From Chlorobiales bacterium Clorobi_01 (lineage in GTDB: Bacteria > Bacteroidota > Chlorobiia > Chlorobiales > Chlorobiaceae), in contig LUZT01000008.1 of NCBI GenBank assembly GCA_001602925.1, positions 1 through 64,000 of the forward strand: DNA of 64,000 nucleotides, written 5' to 3'. The notes under the pieces are model-generated. The model worked only from the letters and a program-made list of their open reading frames with translations. It was not told where the DNA came from and ran no database searches. Below, piece by piece: positions 16,960 through 25,246 of the stretch; position 1 is the stretch's first letter; every line of letters begins with the position of its first letter. The position numbers and the translations under genes are program-made.

Positions 16960-17372
16960 CGTTCATCGCCACGGTCCCAGCGTTGCCGTCCGGCAAAAAA
17001 GTCCCGGAGTACGAGGTCGAAGCCACAAGCAATCTTTTTCCATGGGATCTCCTCCTCGGAAAACCATTGCAGCCGCTGGCCTTCGTGCAGCGGGATGGTT
17101 TTTGCGTCGGCGTCGAAATCCAGAATGAAAAGATGCTCGATCCGGTCGGGGAAGTCGTAGACTGAATGAGGTCGGCAGGCCGAAACATCGGTTTCGATTT
17201 CTTCGAGCATCTCGCGAACGATGCATTCCTCGGGGGTTTCGCCCGCCTCAACGTGTCCGCCTGGCAGGTCCCACAGGTTCGGGTAGGGAATCTCCGGCTT
17301 GTTGTCGCGCAGGAAGAGCAGTACCTCGTTGCGGCTGTTTTTCAGGATGATGCTGGCGCCGGATCGTTTCAT
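16950..17372 (-). CDS. Nudix hydrolase
   Basis: A 140-aa protein starting MKRSGASIILKNSRNEVL at ATG 17372. The Nudix box GHVEAGETPEECIVREMLEE at residues 39-58 fits GX5EX7REUXEE, except that the usual glycine after EE is replaced. PNLWDLPGG precedes it as in MutT-like mutator/ADP-sugar/NTP pyrophosphatases. The open frame continues upstream to 18173, but that part is only the shadow of the AAA+ gene. It lies 54 bases downstream of the eCIS ATPase on the same strand, so it may be co-transcribed with it. A functional link is not evident. Confidence 0.85.
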   Translation of the reverse strand: MKRSGASIILKNSRNEVLLFLRDNKPEIPYPNLWDLPGGHVEAGETPEECIVREMLEEIETDVSACRPHSVYDFPDRIEHLFILDFDADAKTIPLHEGQRLQWFSEEEIPWKKIACGFDLVLRDFFAGRQRWDRGDERQD

Positions 17373-17383
17373 GGATTTAATGC

Positions 17384-17400
17384 AATGGGACTCTTGGGAG
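17384..17400. repeat. Short Chlorobi-type intergenic repeat fragment
   Basis: The sequence aatgggactcttgggag lies between the AAA+ gene and the Nudix gene. It matches the word pattern of the repeats at 15272 and 35591. Confidence 0.4.
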
Positions 17401-17425
17401 AAGAGGTCGGGACGATTTTGCGGGC

Positions 17426-18751
17426 TTACACCACTTTGCCCTCCTTGATGAACTCCCTGATGATCGCTTTTTCGAGCTGTTTGGCGTCGAGTGGACGACC
17501 CCGGTCGGCGAGCGATTCGATGGCACAGTAGTGTACGATATTCAGGATGCCTGCGCCGGAGAGCTCGTAGCGCGCGGCGATGGTTTGCCAGTCGATGCCG
17601 CCGTCGATCGGCATCTGCTCCGGCAGGGTGTTGAGCCAGAGGGTGTGGCGGTCGTCGGCCTTGGGCATCGGGAAGTGGATGATGCTCTGGAAGCGGCGCG
17701 AGAAGGCTTCGTCGAGGTTGCCGCGCCGGTTCGAGGCGAGAATGATGAGGCCGTCGTGGCTCTCGATGCGCTGCAAAAGGTAGGCGGTCTCCTGGTTGGC
17801 GTACTTGTCGTGCGCGTCGCGGATGTCGGTGCGCTTGCCGAAAAGCGCGTCGGCTTCGTCGAAAAAGAGTATCCAGTTCTTGTTCTCGGCCTTGTCGAAC
17901 AGGCGCGAGAGGTTTTTTTCGGTCTCGCCGATGTATTTCGAGATGATGCGCGACAGGTCGATGCGGAATACATCCTTGCCGGTCTGCTTGCCGAGCAGCG
18001 TCGCCGTGAGCGTTTTGCCGGTGCCGGGCGGGCCGTAAAAGAGGGCGCGGTAGCCGGGCTTGACGCGCTTTTTCATGCCCCAGTCGTGCAGCAGCGTGTC
18101 GTTGTGCGTGATCCAGTTTTCGATTTCGCGAATCTGCTGGAGCGTCGTCGCCGGAAGCACCAGGTCGCTCCACTCCATGCCGGTTTCGATGTACTCGGCG
18201 GGGAAGTCCATGCTGAATCGCGGCTTGCTCGCCGTGCCGAGCGTGAGCTGCTCGACCAGCTCCGGGTTCAGCGTCAGCCGTCCGCTCATCACCGGCTCGC
18301 CCTCCGGCACCGGTTCAAGCCAGAGGAGGTGTTCGCGAGCGAACCAGTGATCCGCACCGAGCAGCCGCTGCACATCGAGCCGCTTTTCGAGATCATCCCC
18401 CGCGATAACGAACTGCGCCGTCTCGCCGGTAGGCAAAAGCCCGCGATGGTTCGCACCACGAACGCCGCCAAACTCTGGAAAGTCGCCGCCGTCGGGGAGG
18501 AATTCGGCAATGATCCTGCTGAAGAAGTCGGGGAAGATATGCGGTGTCAGTGAGAGAACAAAAACGATCAGTTCTTCAGAAGAGGGGTTGTGGGTGGCAA
18601 TGAATGCTGCTATCCGGGAATCATCACCATGCAACGGCGGAGGGGCGATATTGATGGTATCGGCTTGATTGAAGCGGATTTTCAGACGGGCAGTGATGAC
18701 GCCTTGCAGCCAGCTGATGATGGCTTGAAGATGGTCGGAGTATTCCGGCAT
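17426..18751 (-). CDS. eCIS-associated AAA+ ATPase (Afp15/Pvc15-like)
   Basis: A 441-aa protein with an N-terminal helical/beta domain (1-200) and a C-terminal AAA+ module. Walker A GPPGTGKT is at 240-247, Walker B ILFFDEAD at 294-301, then a sensor-1-like LASNRRGNLDEAFSRRF. In AFP and PVC loci the single AAA+ protein is encoded near the end of the cluster and is thought to assist assembly or cargo loading. Here too it is the last eCIS gene in transcription order. The N-terminal domain is unlike FtsH/ClpX adaptors and matches the eCIS ATPase subfamily, judging from context. Confidence 0.88.
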   Translation of the reverse strand: MPEYSDHLQAIISWLQGVITARLKIRFNQADTINIAPPPLHGDDSRIAAFIATHNPSSEELIVFVLSLTPHIFPDFFSRIIAEFLPDGGDFPEFGGVRGANHRGLLPTGETAQFVIAGDDLEKRLDVQRLLGADHWFAREHLLWLEPVPEGEPVMSGRLTLNPELVEQLTLGTASKPRFSMDFPAEYIETGMEWSDLVLPATTLQQIREIENWITHNDTLLHDWGMKKRVKPGYRALFYGPPGTGKTLTATLLGKQTGKDVFRIDLSRIISKYIGETEKNLSRLFDKAENKNWILFFDEADALFGKRTDIRDAHDKYANQETAYLLQRIESHDGLIILASNRRGNLDEAFSRRFQSIIHFPMPKADDRHTLWLNTLPEQMPIDGGIDWQTIAARYELSGAGILNIVHYCAIESLADRGRPLDAKQLEKAIIREFIKEGKVV

Positions 18752-18792
18752 AGGGCTTGTTTTCGTGATTTTCGAGCAGTCAGTGTGGAGTG

Positions 18793-19344
18793 CTACTCAT
18801 ACGAGAGGTACTCCTCCAGCAGAAACAGCTCTCGTTGCAGACCGGCATCCTGTTCTGTGTTCAGGGCCTCCTTGATATCCGTACGAAATTGAGGCCACAT
18901 CAGGGCGCCGATGCACTCCAGCGCGAGTTGCCGTTTTTCGGTATCTGCCGATTTCAGACAGCGCAATATCTGCTTGTGCAGGGCTGGTGAGTATTGAGCT
19001 GCCTGTAACGCACGGCGGTAAAGCCACTTGTCGTCATTGTCATCCGGATTGTCTTTCCAGATCGGCAGCAACTCCTTTAGTGCGGCGATGATCTCTTTCC
19101 GTCCCTGGCCATAGACCAGCATATAGAGCACCTCTTGACGGCGATCGGCGACAAGACGAATTTCACGTTCAGGAACGAGGTCGTCCGTCCATCGCCACCG
19201 CCTGATCTCCTCTTTGACAGGTTCTCCCTCTTGTTTCTGCAGCGAGTAGCCAAACCGTTTCGACAGCGTTTCGACTGCGGTGGCTATCGTGTTGAGTGCA
19301 TCCAGGTCAAAGGGCAGATCGATGACAAGTGCAGGCTCCATCAT
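18793..19344 (-). CDS. Hypothetical protein downstream of the DUF4157 gene (possible immunity or chaperone)
   Basis: A 183-aa cytosolic-looking protein. The first half is mixed alpha/beta (FDLDALNTIATAVETL; EIRLVADRRQEVLYMLVYG). The second half is all-helical with HEAT-like alternation (LYRRALQAAQYSPALHKQILRCLKS, KRQLALECIGALMWPQF). No known family was recognised. It lies between the DUF4157 cargo candidate and the AAA+ gene on the same strand, the position where immunity proteins or cargo adaptors are often found. That role is inference from position only. Two ATG codons in tandem leave the start ambiguous by 3 bases. Confidence 0.7.
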   Translation of the reverse strand: MMEPALVIDLPFDLDALNTIATAVETLSKRFGYSLQKQEGEPVKEEIRRWRWTDDLVPEREIRLVADRRQEVLYMLVYGQGRKEIIAALKELLPIWKDNPDDNDDKWLYRRALQAAQYSPALHKQILRCLKSADTEKRQLALECIGALMWPQFRTDIKEALNTEQDAGLQRELFLLEEYLSYE

Positions 19345-19467
19345 GGATACAGTGTTGATGGTTCTTTAAAATGAATATTTCGACAGGTCTTTGTCACGCT
19401 TTGCAAACGATGCCGGGTTTTATGAGTTCTGAAACAATCTTGAAACATACTGCTTTTTGAGCCATGG

Positions 19468-22400
19468 TCAGTTTTTCGGGCGTGTTGCACGGAGAAATCT
19501 TGTCAATGCCTGTGCCAGTTGATTGGCGGCGTTTCTTGCTTTTGCCGTGTCGAGGTTTTCGCCGTTTAGAGTCTGTTTGCACCAATTATCGAATGCCGTG
19601 CCCAGTTGGCGAAGCGCATTGCCTTCAGCCCCTTGTATGATTGGTTCTTCACTGTTGATCGCTTGCCGGAGACGGCCGAAAATTTCAGCCGCTGCTCCCT
19701 GACGCACAGCTCTGGCGTCTTTGCTTCCACCTTTTCCGCCAAAGAAATCGGCATCGGCGGTTTCTGCCGAGCCCCAGGTGGCCATGCCTGCCATTGGTTG
19801 TCCGCTTGTTCCTGGGTATCGTCCTGCCGAGGTGATGTCATGCTCGGTTGCCAGCCCCGAGGAGACCAGTGAACTGCCCACCCGGTTCGTTGCCAGTTGC
19901 CCGGGCGAGCGAGCGGGTTCAATCTGATCTCTCAGGCCTCGTGTTTCGGCGGAGAAGCGCCCTTCTCGCGCTTCGGCTTCGATAGATCCCGGGAACGGCG
20001 GGTAATATGAGGGGCCGGAGTGACGCCCGGGCGAGGTGACATACAGATTCTGCATGCCTGAAAACTCGTGGGCCTGATTATCCTTTACCGTGATTCTTGA
20101 GTCAAATCCCTGAACGTTGGCCGTCGTGAGTACCTGATGCTCTTTTCCGCGAGGAGGGGTCACGACATTGGTGAGCGGCAACCGGTTGCTGCGGGCCTCT
20201 CGTATGAGAATAGCCATCTCATCCTGTGTTAGCGGTTCCGGCAATGCCTGTCCCGAGCGCATGGCGCGGCGGGCTTTTGCAAGTCTGCGGGCTGTCGCGG
20301 CCTGTCCCATGACCTCCTTGAGGTAGCGCTGTTCGGCCTGAACAAGGATCGGTTCAAGCGCCTGGCCAATCCTTTTTTGCTCGGCAGTGTACATGTTTGC
20401 CGACGGGTTGATGGTCGCGACGATCTGATTGCCCTGAAGGTTGAGCGAAGTAAGCCGGTACTCCCGTTTCCATGCTTGCAGCTTCAGGCGGAGGCGTATG
20501 CTTGAGGGGCCTTTTTTGATATAGTCCGCTACTTTTGGCCGTAGCTCCCGCACTGCCCGGTCAAGGTCGCGCTGTTTCTGTTCAGGGGTTCGCGTATCTT
20601 TCCCGCGGATTGCTCCGGTAACCGCACCCACCATTTTCTTCAGCATCTTGCCAAGCCATGCCACGATTTTGTCCAGACCTTTGTCGATGGGTTTGCGGAC
20701 TTTCTGGACGATGCCGACGAGCTTTTTCGGGATGCCGCCAATTCCGGCGAATTTGGCGAGGAACGAGATCACCAGCGTCAGCGTGTTGGCCAGCGTCTGC
20801 TCTACCTTGCCGGCGGCGGCATCGACCTGCCCGGCGGCGATGGCGGCGATCGAGTTGATGAACGAGCCGACCACCGCCGCGATCTGGTTGATCTTTTCGA
20901 TGAAGAAGGTGACGGTGTTATAGATCGCGATGATCGCCTGAACGACCGCGCCCGCCGGGTTGATCATGCTCACCAGCTTCATCACCGCCGCCTTGACGAT
21001 CTCGACCGAAACCATCTGCGTGACCTGCGCGATGAGCTGGCCTTTGAGTTCGTTCAGCTCCGTCTTGATCTGCTGCCACGCCGCCGCCGGGCCCTCCTTG
21101 ACGAGTGTCACCAGAATGCCCGCCGTTTTCTCCAGCCCCGCGAGCACCGGTTCGGGAATGATCTTCACCAGCTTCGCGCGGATGTTCTGCCAGGTCAGGC
21201 CCAGCACCGAGAGCACCAGCTTGATGATCTCCATCAGGCTGAACGACTTCGGAATGTAGACCCCGGCGTCGGCCAGCGGCCCGACCAGCCACTTGATGAG
21301 CGCGGTTTTCAGGTGCGTGACGATGTTGCCCGCGAAGCGCTGGAAGCCGAGTTTGGCGGCCCGCACCAGATTGCCCACGAACCCGATCGGGTTTTTGAGA
21401 ATTGTCGTGAAGGCTGCCTGCGCTTTCTTGAGGTAGGGCATGACGCCCGGTGCAACCACCGAGAAGAGAATCTCCAGCAGGCTGATGACCTGGCCGAGCG
21501 CCCAGCTTCCGAACTCACCGGCGATGCCGAGGAACGCGCTACCGATCTTGCGGAACGCGCCGACCACGGTTACCAGATCGGTGATCGTCAGCGACGTAAG
21601 CGTCTGGATGATCTTTTGGGGAATGGATCGCGCGAAGCCGAGCAAGCCCGCGAGCGTGCCCTGGAACCACGCCCACGCTCTCTGGATGGCGTTGCCTTTC
21701 TTGATGTTCTCCCAGATTTCCTCCTGGCCGATCAGCTTCATGAAGCCGCCGATGAGCGTGTCGGGCGTTCGCGGCACCGCCTCGCCGGTGATCGGATCCT
21801 GCCCGAGCAGCGCTTTGAGCAGGTCGTAACCCCGCGTGCCCTCCGCCAGCGCGGCCAGCGGTCTGAGAATCGCCTCCCGGATGAAGCCGAGAATCTCGCT
21901 CGCGAGGCTTGTGGCGAACGAGATCAGGCGGCGGATCGGAGTCGTGAAGATGCTCTTGGCGCGGTCCCACACGCCGCCGAGATCGAAAATGTCGGTCCAG
22001 CTCAGGGAGTCGATGAATCGCCTCAGGCCGCTGACAATATCGCTGCCGATGTCTCCCAGCGTGGCGAACTGCTGCTCGGCCCACGTTGCAACCTTGTTGA
22101 GAATGCCGTGGTTGTCGAGTGCCTGCGAAATCATGTGGCCGCCCGGCACCATCTCGACCATCGCGCGCAGAATGTTCGCGGCGCTGCGGTCAACGCTGCG
22201 CTGGTTGATCGGGTTGAAGCCGATGATGACCGTCAGCATCGTGAAACCGGGGATGTTGGCCGCCTTATCGGCAAAGTAGTCGAGCGCGTCCTGAATGCCG
22301 AGGCGCTGCACCGGCGGCGGCGTCGAGGTGGTCGAAACCTGCGGAGCTCGCTGCACGGCGTGGCCCTGCTGAATGGTGTGGGTCAGCTCGTGCGCGAGCA

Positions 22401-23304
22401 GATGCTTGCCGCCGCTCGTGCCGGGCTGGTACTGGTCGCGCGAGAAAAAGATGTGGTTTTTGTGCGTGAAGGCGCGCGCGCTGAGCTGATTGTTCAGGCT
22501 GGCCGACTCCGGGTCGTTGTGGATGCGCACGTTGCTGAAGTCGGCATTGAAGCGCGGCTCCATGAAGCCCCGCACCTCGCTCGACATCGGCTGGCCGCCG
22601 CTCATCTTTCCGGTGATCGCCGACTGCACGCTCGACGAAGCCGCGCCTGCTCCACCAGCCTCTTTCCGCTGAAGTCTGTCGTCAGACGCGGAAGCCGCCT
22701 GGAGCTTGTCCTCGTCTTTTTTCTGGAGCTTGTCGCCGTCCTGCTTCTGGAGCTTATCGTCAGCTTCGGAAGCTTTTTGAAGTTTATCGTCCTCGGCTTT
22801 CTGAATCTCTTTTTCGGGAACTTCGGCTTTCTGGACTACCTCTTTCTCTTCTTTCTGGAGCTGTTCGTCAGAGCTTTTCTGGAGCTTGTCCTCGTCCTTT
22901 TTCTGAAGCTTGTCGTCAGCTTCCGGAGCTTTCTGAAGTTTGTCATCCTCGGCTTTCTGAATCTCTTTATCTGGAGGCTCAGCTTTTTGGACTACATCCT
23001 TCTCCTCTTTCTGAAGCTTCTCGTCGGAGCTTTTCTGAAGTTTGTCATCGCCCTGTTTCTGAAGCTTTTCGTCACCTGGCGGAGCGGGAGCCGGGGTGGG
23101 GGAGGCCATTCGCATCACCTTTCCGGCCATGTGGTCGGCCTCTTTTTCGAGCGGATCGCCGGGTTTGCTGACCTCCATTTTCATCTGTACGGCTGGCGCA
23201 AAGAACGTGCTCCGTCCTGCCGCCGGGCTGAAGAACGGCTTGGCTGTAGCGTGAGCGGTTTTGCTCGCGCTGCTGGCGGATGATTTGTCGGCACTGCTTT
23301 TCAT
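19468..23304 (-). CDS. DUF4157 eCIS cargo/effector candidate with KLQK repeats
   Basis: A 1278-aa protein with a clear modular build. Residues 1-70 are a Ser/Ala-rich leader with the KPGDPLEKEADHMA motif that heads DUF4157 proteins. Residues 78-207 are charged tandem repeats of DDKLQK/VVQKAE units; two copies of a unit of about 60 aa are visible. The DUF4157 domain spans about 235-315, with the metalloprotease-like HELTH at 305-309. Residues about 330-900 are long amphipathic/hydrophobic helices rich in Ala/Ile. A polar C-terminal domain of about 350 residues (900-1278) has no known match. DUF4157 proteins are reported to accompany eCIS loci as toxins or cargo, so the C-terminus is the likely payload. 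The protein is encoded directly after the tape-measure gene. Confidence 0.85.
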   Translation of the reverse strand: MKSSADKSSASSASKTAHATAKPFFSPAAGRSTFFAPAVQMKMEVSKPGDPLEKEADHMAGKVMRMASPTPAPAPPGDEKLQKQGDDKLQKSSDEKLQKEEKDVVQKAEPPDKEIQKAEDDKLQKAPEADDKLQKKDEDKLQKSSDEQLQKEEKEVVQKAEVPEKEIQKAEDDKLQKASEADDKLQKQDGDKLQKKDEDKLQAASASDDRLQRKEAGGAGAASSSVQSAITGKMSGGQPMSSEVRGFMEPRFNADFSNVRIHNDPESASLNNQLSARAFTHKNHIFFSRDQYQPGTSGGKHLLAHELTHTIQQGHAVQRAPQVSTTSTPPPVQRLGIQDALDYFADKAANIPGFTMLTVIIGFNPINQRSVDRSAANILRAMVEMVPGGHMISQALDNHGILNKVATWAEQQFATLGDIGSDIVSGLRRFIDSLSWTDIFDLGGVWDRAKSIFTTPIRRLISFATSLASEILGFIREAILRPLAALAEGTRGYDLLKALLGQDPITGEAVPRTPDTLIGGFMKLIGQEEIWENIKKGNAIQRAWAWFQGTLAGLLGFARSIPQKIIQTLTSLTITDLVTVVGAFRKIGSAFLGIAGEFGSWALGQVISLLEILFSVVAPGVMPYLKKAQAAFTTILKNPIGFVGNLVRAAKLGFQRFAGNIVTHLKTALIKWLVGPLADAGVYIPKSFSLMEIIKLVLSVLGLTWQNIRAKLVKIIPEPVLAGLEKTAGILVTLVKEGPAAAWQQIKTELNELKGQLIAQVTQMVSVEIVKAAVMKLVSMINPAGAVVQAIIAIYNTVTFFIEKINQIAAVVGSFINSIAAIAAGQVDAAAGKVEQTLANTLTLVISFLAKFAGIGGIPKKLVGIVQKVRKPIDKGLDKIVAWLGKMLKKMVGAVTGAIRGKDTRTPEQKQRDLDRAVRELRPKVADYIKKGPSSIRLRLKLQAWKREYRLTSLNLQGNQIVATINPSANMYTAEQKRIGQALEPILVQAEQRYLKEVMGQAATARRLAKARRAMRSGQALPEPLTQDEMAILIREARSNRLPLTNVVTPPRGKEHQVLTTANVQGFDSRITVKDNQAHEFSGMQNLYVTSPGRHSGPSYYPPFPGSIEAEAREGRFSAETRGLRDQIEPARSPGQLATNRVGSSLVSSGLATEHDITSAGRYPGTSGQPMAGMATWGSAETADADFFGGKGGSKDARAVRQGAAAEIFGRLRQAINSEEPIIQGAEGNALRQLGTAFDNWCKQTLNGENLDTAKARNAANQLAQALTRFLRATRPKN

Positions 23305-23319
23305 AACCGCTCGTTTAAG

Positions 23320-25068
23320 TCAGAAACGCCACTCGACATGGAGCATTCGGGGCATCCAGGGGAGCCGGATCATCGAAAAGCCCCACGGGAGGCGATCCAG
23401 CAGGATGTCGAAGCTGTTCGATTCGACCTGCAACAGCCAGCCGCCGTCGTGCCAGCGGGTCAGCTTGCCGTTGCGCTTGAGGAAGTTTTCCCGCAAGGCA
23501 TCGATGCCGGTGTTTTTCAGCACATCCCAGTGCTGGACGACCGCCGAGAGCAGCGCCGCGCACTCCTCCTGTTCCTCTCCGGAGAGAGGAGCAGACTTTC
23601 CGGCAAGGCTTGCTGGGGGAAGGCCGCAGAGGATTTTGGGCAGCACAAGATCGTATTCCGGTGCATCTTCACTGCCGGTGGCGAGGAAGTACAGCAACCG
23701 GAGCGCTTCGCCGGGCTGAAGCAGTTCATCTTCACCAGCGATTCGCAGCGCCCTGAAAAACTGTGGCAGGAACGGATGCAGCAGCACCAGCCCGGCGTTT
23801 TCGACATACAGCCCAAGCCGTTCGTCCGGATGCTCGCTTGAGGGTTCCGTTGTGTGCCGGAGCGGCGTCCGTGGATTGCCGGAATCCGGCACAGGCGGCG
23901 TTGGCGAGCTGGTTTCGGGTTGTTTCGCGGATGCTTCGTGAGCTGCCGGTTCGTTCGTCACATCGTAGGTTTTTCTGTCATCCGCACTTGTATCGTGTGA
24001 GCCGGATGAAGAAGCGTCAGGCGTTGCCGGTGCTTCCGCAATGGCGTCGGATGAGGCGTTCGGCGGCGTCGCTGGCGATCCGGCCGGTTTGGCCGAACGC
24101 CGAAGTCCGGATGGCGTGCTCTCCTCATCCGGTGCTGACTGCGTCGATTGTCCGCTGTCACGCTTTGCTGGCGGCGCGGAGTTGCGCGTCTGGCAGGCTG
24201 TTTCGCCCTCCAGGTCAGTGGCGGACTCGCGCTGCTTCGTTCGCGAGCGCAGGTTTGTGAAGGTTTCTTCGCTCAGCAAATCGGTGCGAGTGCTTTCCGG
24301 GATCTCCGAAAGGTTCCTGACAGCAGTGAGCAGCGTTTCACGCAACTCAGCCGGTGCGATGCTTGCCCGGGTAGCGAAGAGTTCGAGAGTTTTGTCGAGC
24401 AGCTCGTGCTCGATTTTTGTCTCCAGCTCTTTTTGCAGGGAGGTGCGGCGGAGCTGGTCGAGGATATTTTCGATGATCGGCATCGCGTCCGGCGATAATT
24501 CTTCGATCAGCGTCGCCGTCACTTGCTGCGAGAACTGCGCGAGGAGGCGTTGCCGTGCTGTCGCGGAGGTGAGGGCTTCTGCGGTTTGCCGGATCAGATC
24601 GGGACGCAGCCATGCTTTAAGCAGTTGCGTCTCGAACTGCTCGTGCGACGGCGGCCTGAAGGTCGCGGGCAGGGTAGCGTGGCGGAGGAAAAAGAGCAGG
24701 GCCTCAACGGCGGCCTCCTCTTCCGAAAGCCGTCTGCCGGGCGGCAGGTTGTTGGCTTCAGCAGTCAGCTCTGTGCCGGATGCCGTGGTCTCGGCGAGCG
24801 CCTTGTCGAGCGCTTCGGCGATCATCGCGGGCAGGCGCTTTTCGAGCTGGCTGAGCTGCATGGTTTCCGCATCGATTTCGAGCCGGTCGATTTTGAGCAC
24901 GCTGCCGTCAGCAGCGTAGCGGTCGAGAATCCGCTCGATCCTCGCAGCGATTGCGAGCTGGCTCAGTTCGGAAATGGCTGACTGAAGCGCCATTGCACCG
25001 CTTTCAGAACCGTTGAAGGTCACATCGAGATGCTGTTTGCCGATGATATGTCTTTGAACCGTCGCCAT
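23320..25068 (-). CDS. Contractile injection system tape-measure-family protein (Afp14-like)
   Basis: 582 aa. The N-terminus (HIIGKQHLDVTFNGSESGAMALQSAISELSQ) and the C-terminal block NAGLVLLHPFLPQFFRAL, FLATGSEDAPEYDLVLPKILCGLP, HWDVLKNTGIDALRENFL and LPWGFSMIRLPWM are the signature of the family annotated as CIS tape measure. Between them (about 275-410) is a Pro/Ser/Thr/Asp-rich disordered linker. AFP/PVC tape-measure proteins are far longer, so either the particle is short or another protein sets its length. Upstream of the ATG (25068) there is a T7 run instead of a Shine-Dalgarno, and a ttaccg/cggtaa hairpin at 25087-25103. Confidence 0.8.
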   Translation of the reverse strand: MATVQRHIIGKQHLDVTFNGSESGAMALQSAISELSQLAIAARIERILDRYAADGSVLKIDRLEIDAETMQLSQLEKRLPAMIAEALDKALAETTASGTELTAEANNLPPGRRLSEEEAAVEALLFFLRHATLPATFRPPSHEQFETQLLKAWLRPDLIRQTAEALTSATARQRLLAQFSQQVTATLIEELSPDAMPIIENILDQLRRTSLQKELETKIEHELLDKTLELFATRASIAPAELRETLLTAVRNLSEIPESTRTDLLSEETFTNLRSRTKQRESATDLEGETACQTRNSAPPAKRDSGQSTQSAPDEESTPSGLRRSAKPAGSPATPPNASSDAIAEAPATPDASSSGSHDTSADDRKTYDVTNEPAAHEASAKQPETSSPTPPVPDSGNPRTPLRHTTEPSSEHPDERLGLYVENAGLVLLHPFLPQFFRALRIAGEDELLQPGEALRLLYFLATGSEDAPEYDLVLPKILCGLPPASLAGKSAPLSGEEQEECAALLSAVVQHWDVLKNTGIDALRENFLKRNGKLTRWHDGGWLLQVESNSFDILLDRLPWGFSMIRLPWMPRMLHVEWRF

Positions 25069-25246
25069 AAAAAAAGTTGCATCGTATTACCGGAAAACGG
25101 TAAATTCACTCACTGGATTCGCTTCAGTCATCTGGCTGGGGTTTTTGGGAATCGGTAATATGCCGAGCCTGTACCGCCAAGCGCAAGTGTGCATCGTGGG
25201 TTTATCCCTGTTGTGTTTGGCGGTCTTCCCTTTTTCTTTCCCAGCC

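Noticed and set aside
17373-18173. Upstream extension of the Nudix frame to 800 bases
   Set aside because: The extension lies out of frame inside the AAA+ gene and is low-complexity Arg/His-rich. The Nudix protein has a proper ATG at 17372.
22680-23090. Regular DNA repeats resembling a CRISPR array
   Set aside because: The repeats encode in-frame KLQK/VVQKAE protein repeats, vary in sequence and lack unique spacers or cas genes.
21313-23283. A 656-codon + strand frame opposite the DUF4157 cargo gene
   Set aside because: It has biased Arg/Leu composition and repeated FLELV words that mirror the KLQK repeats of the true - strand gene. No domain or start signal is seen.
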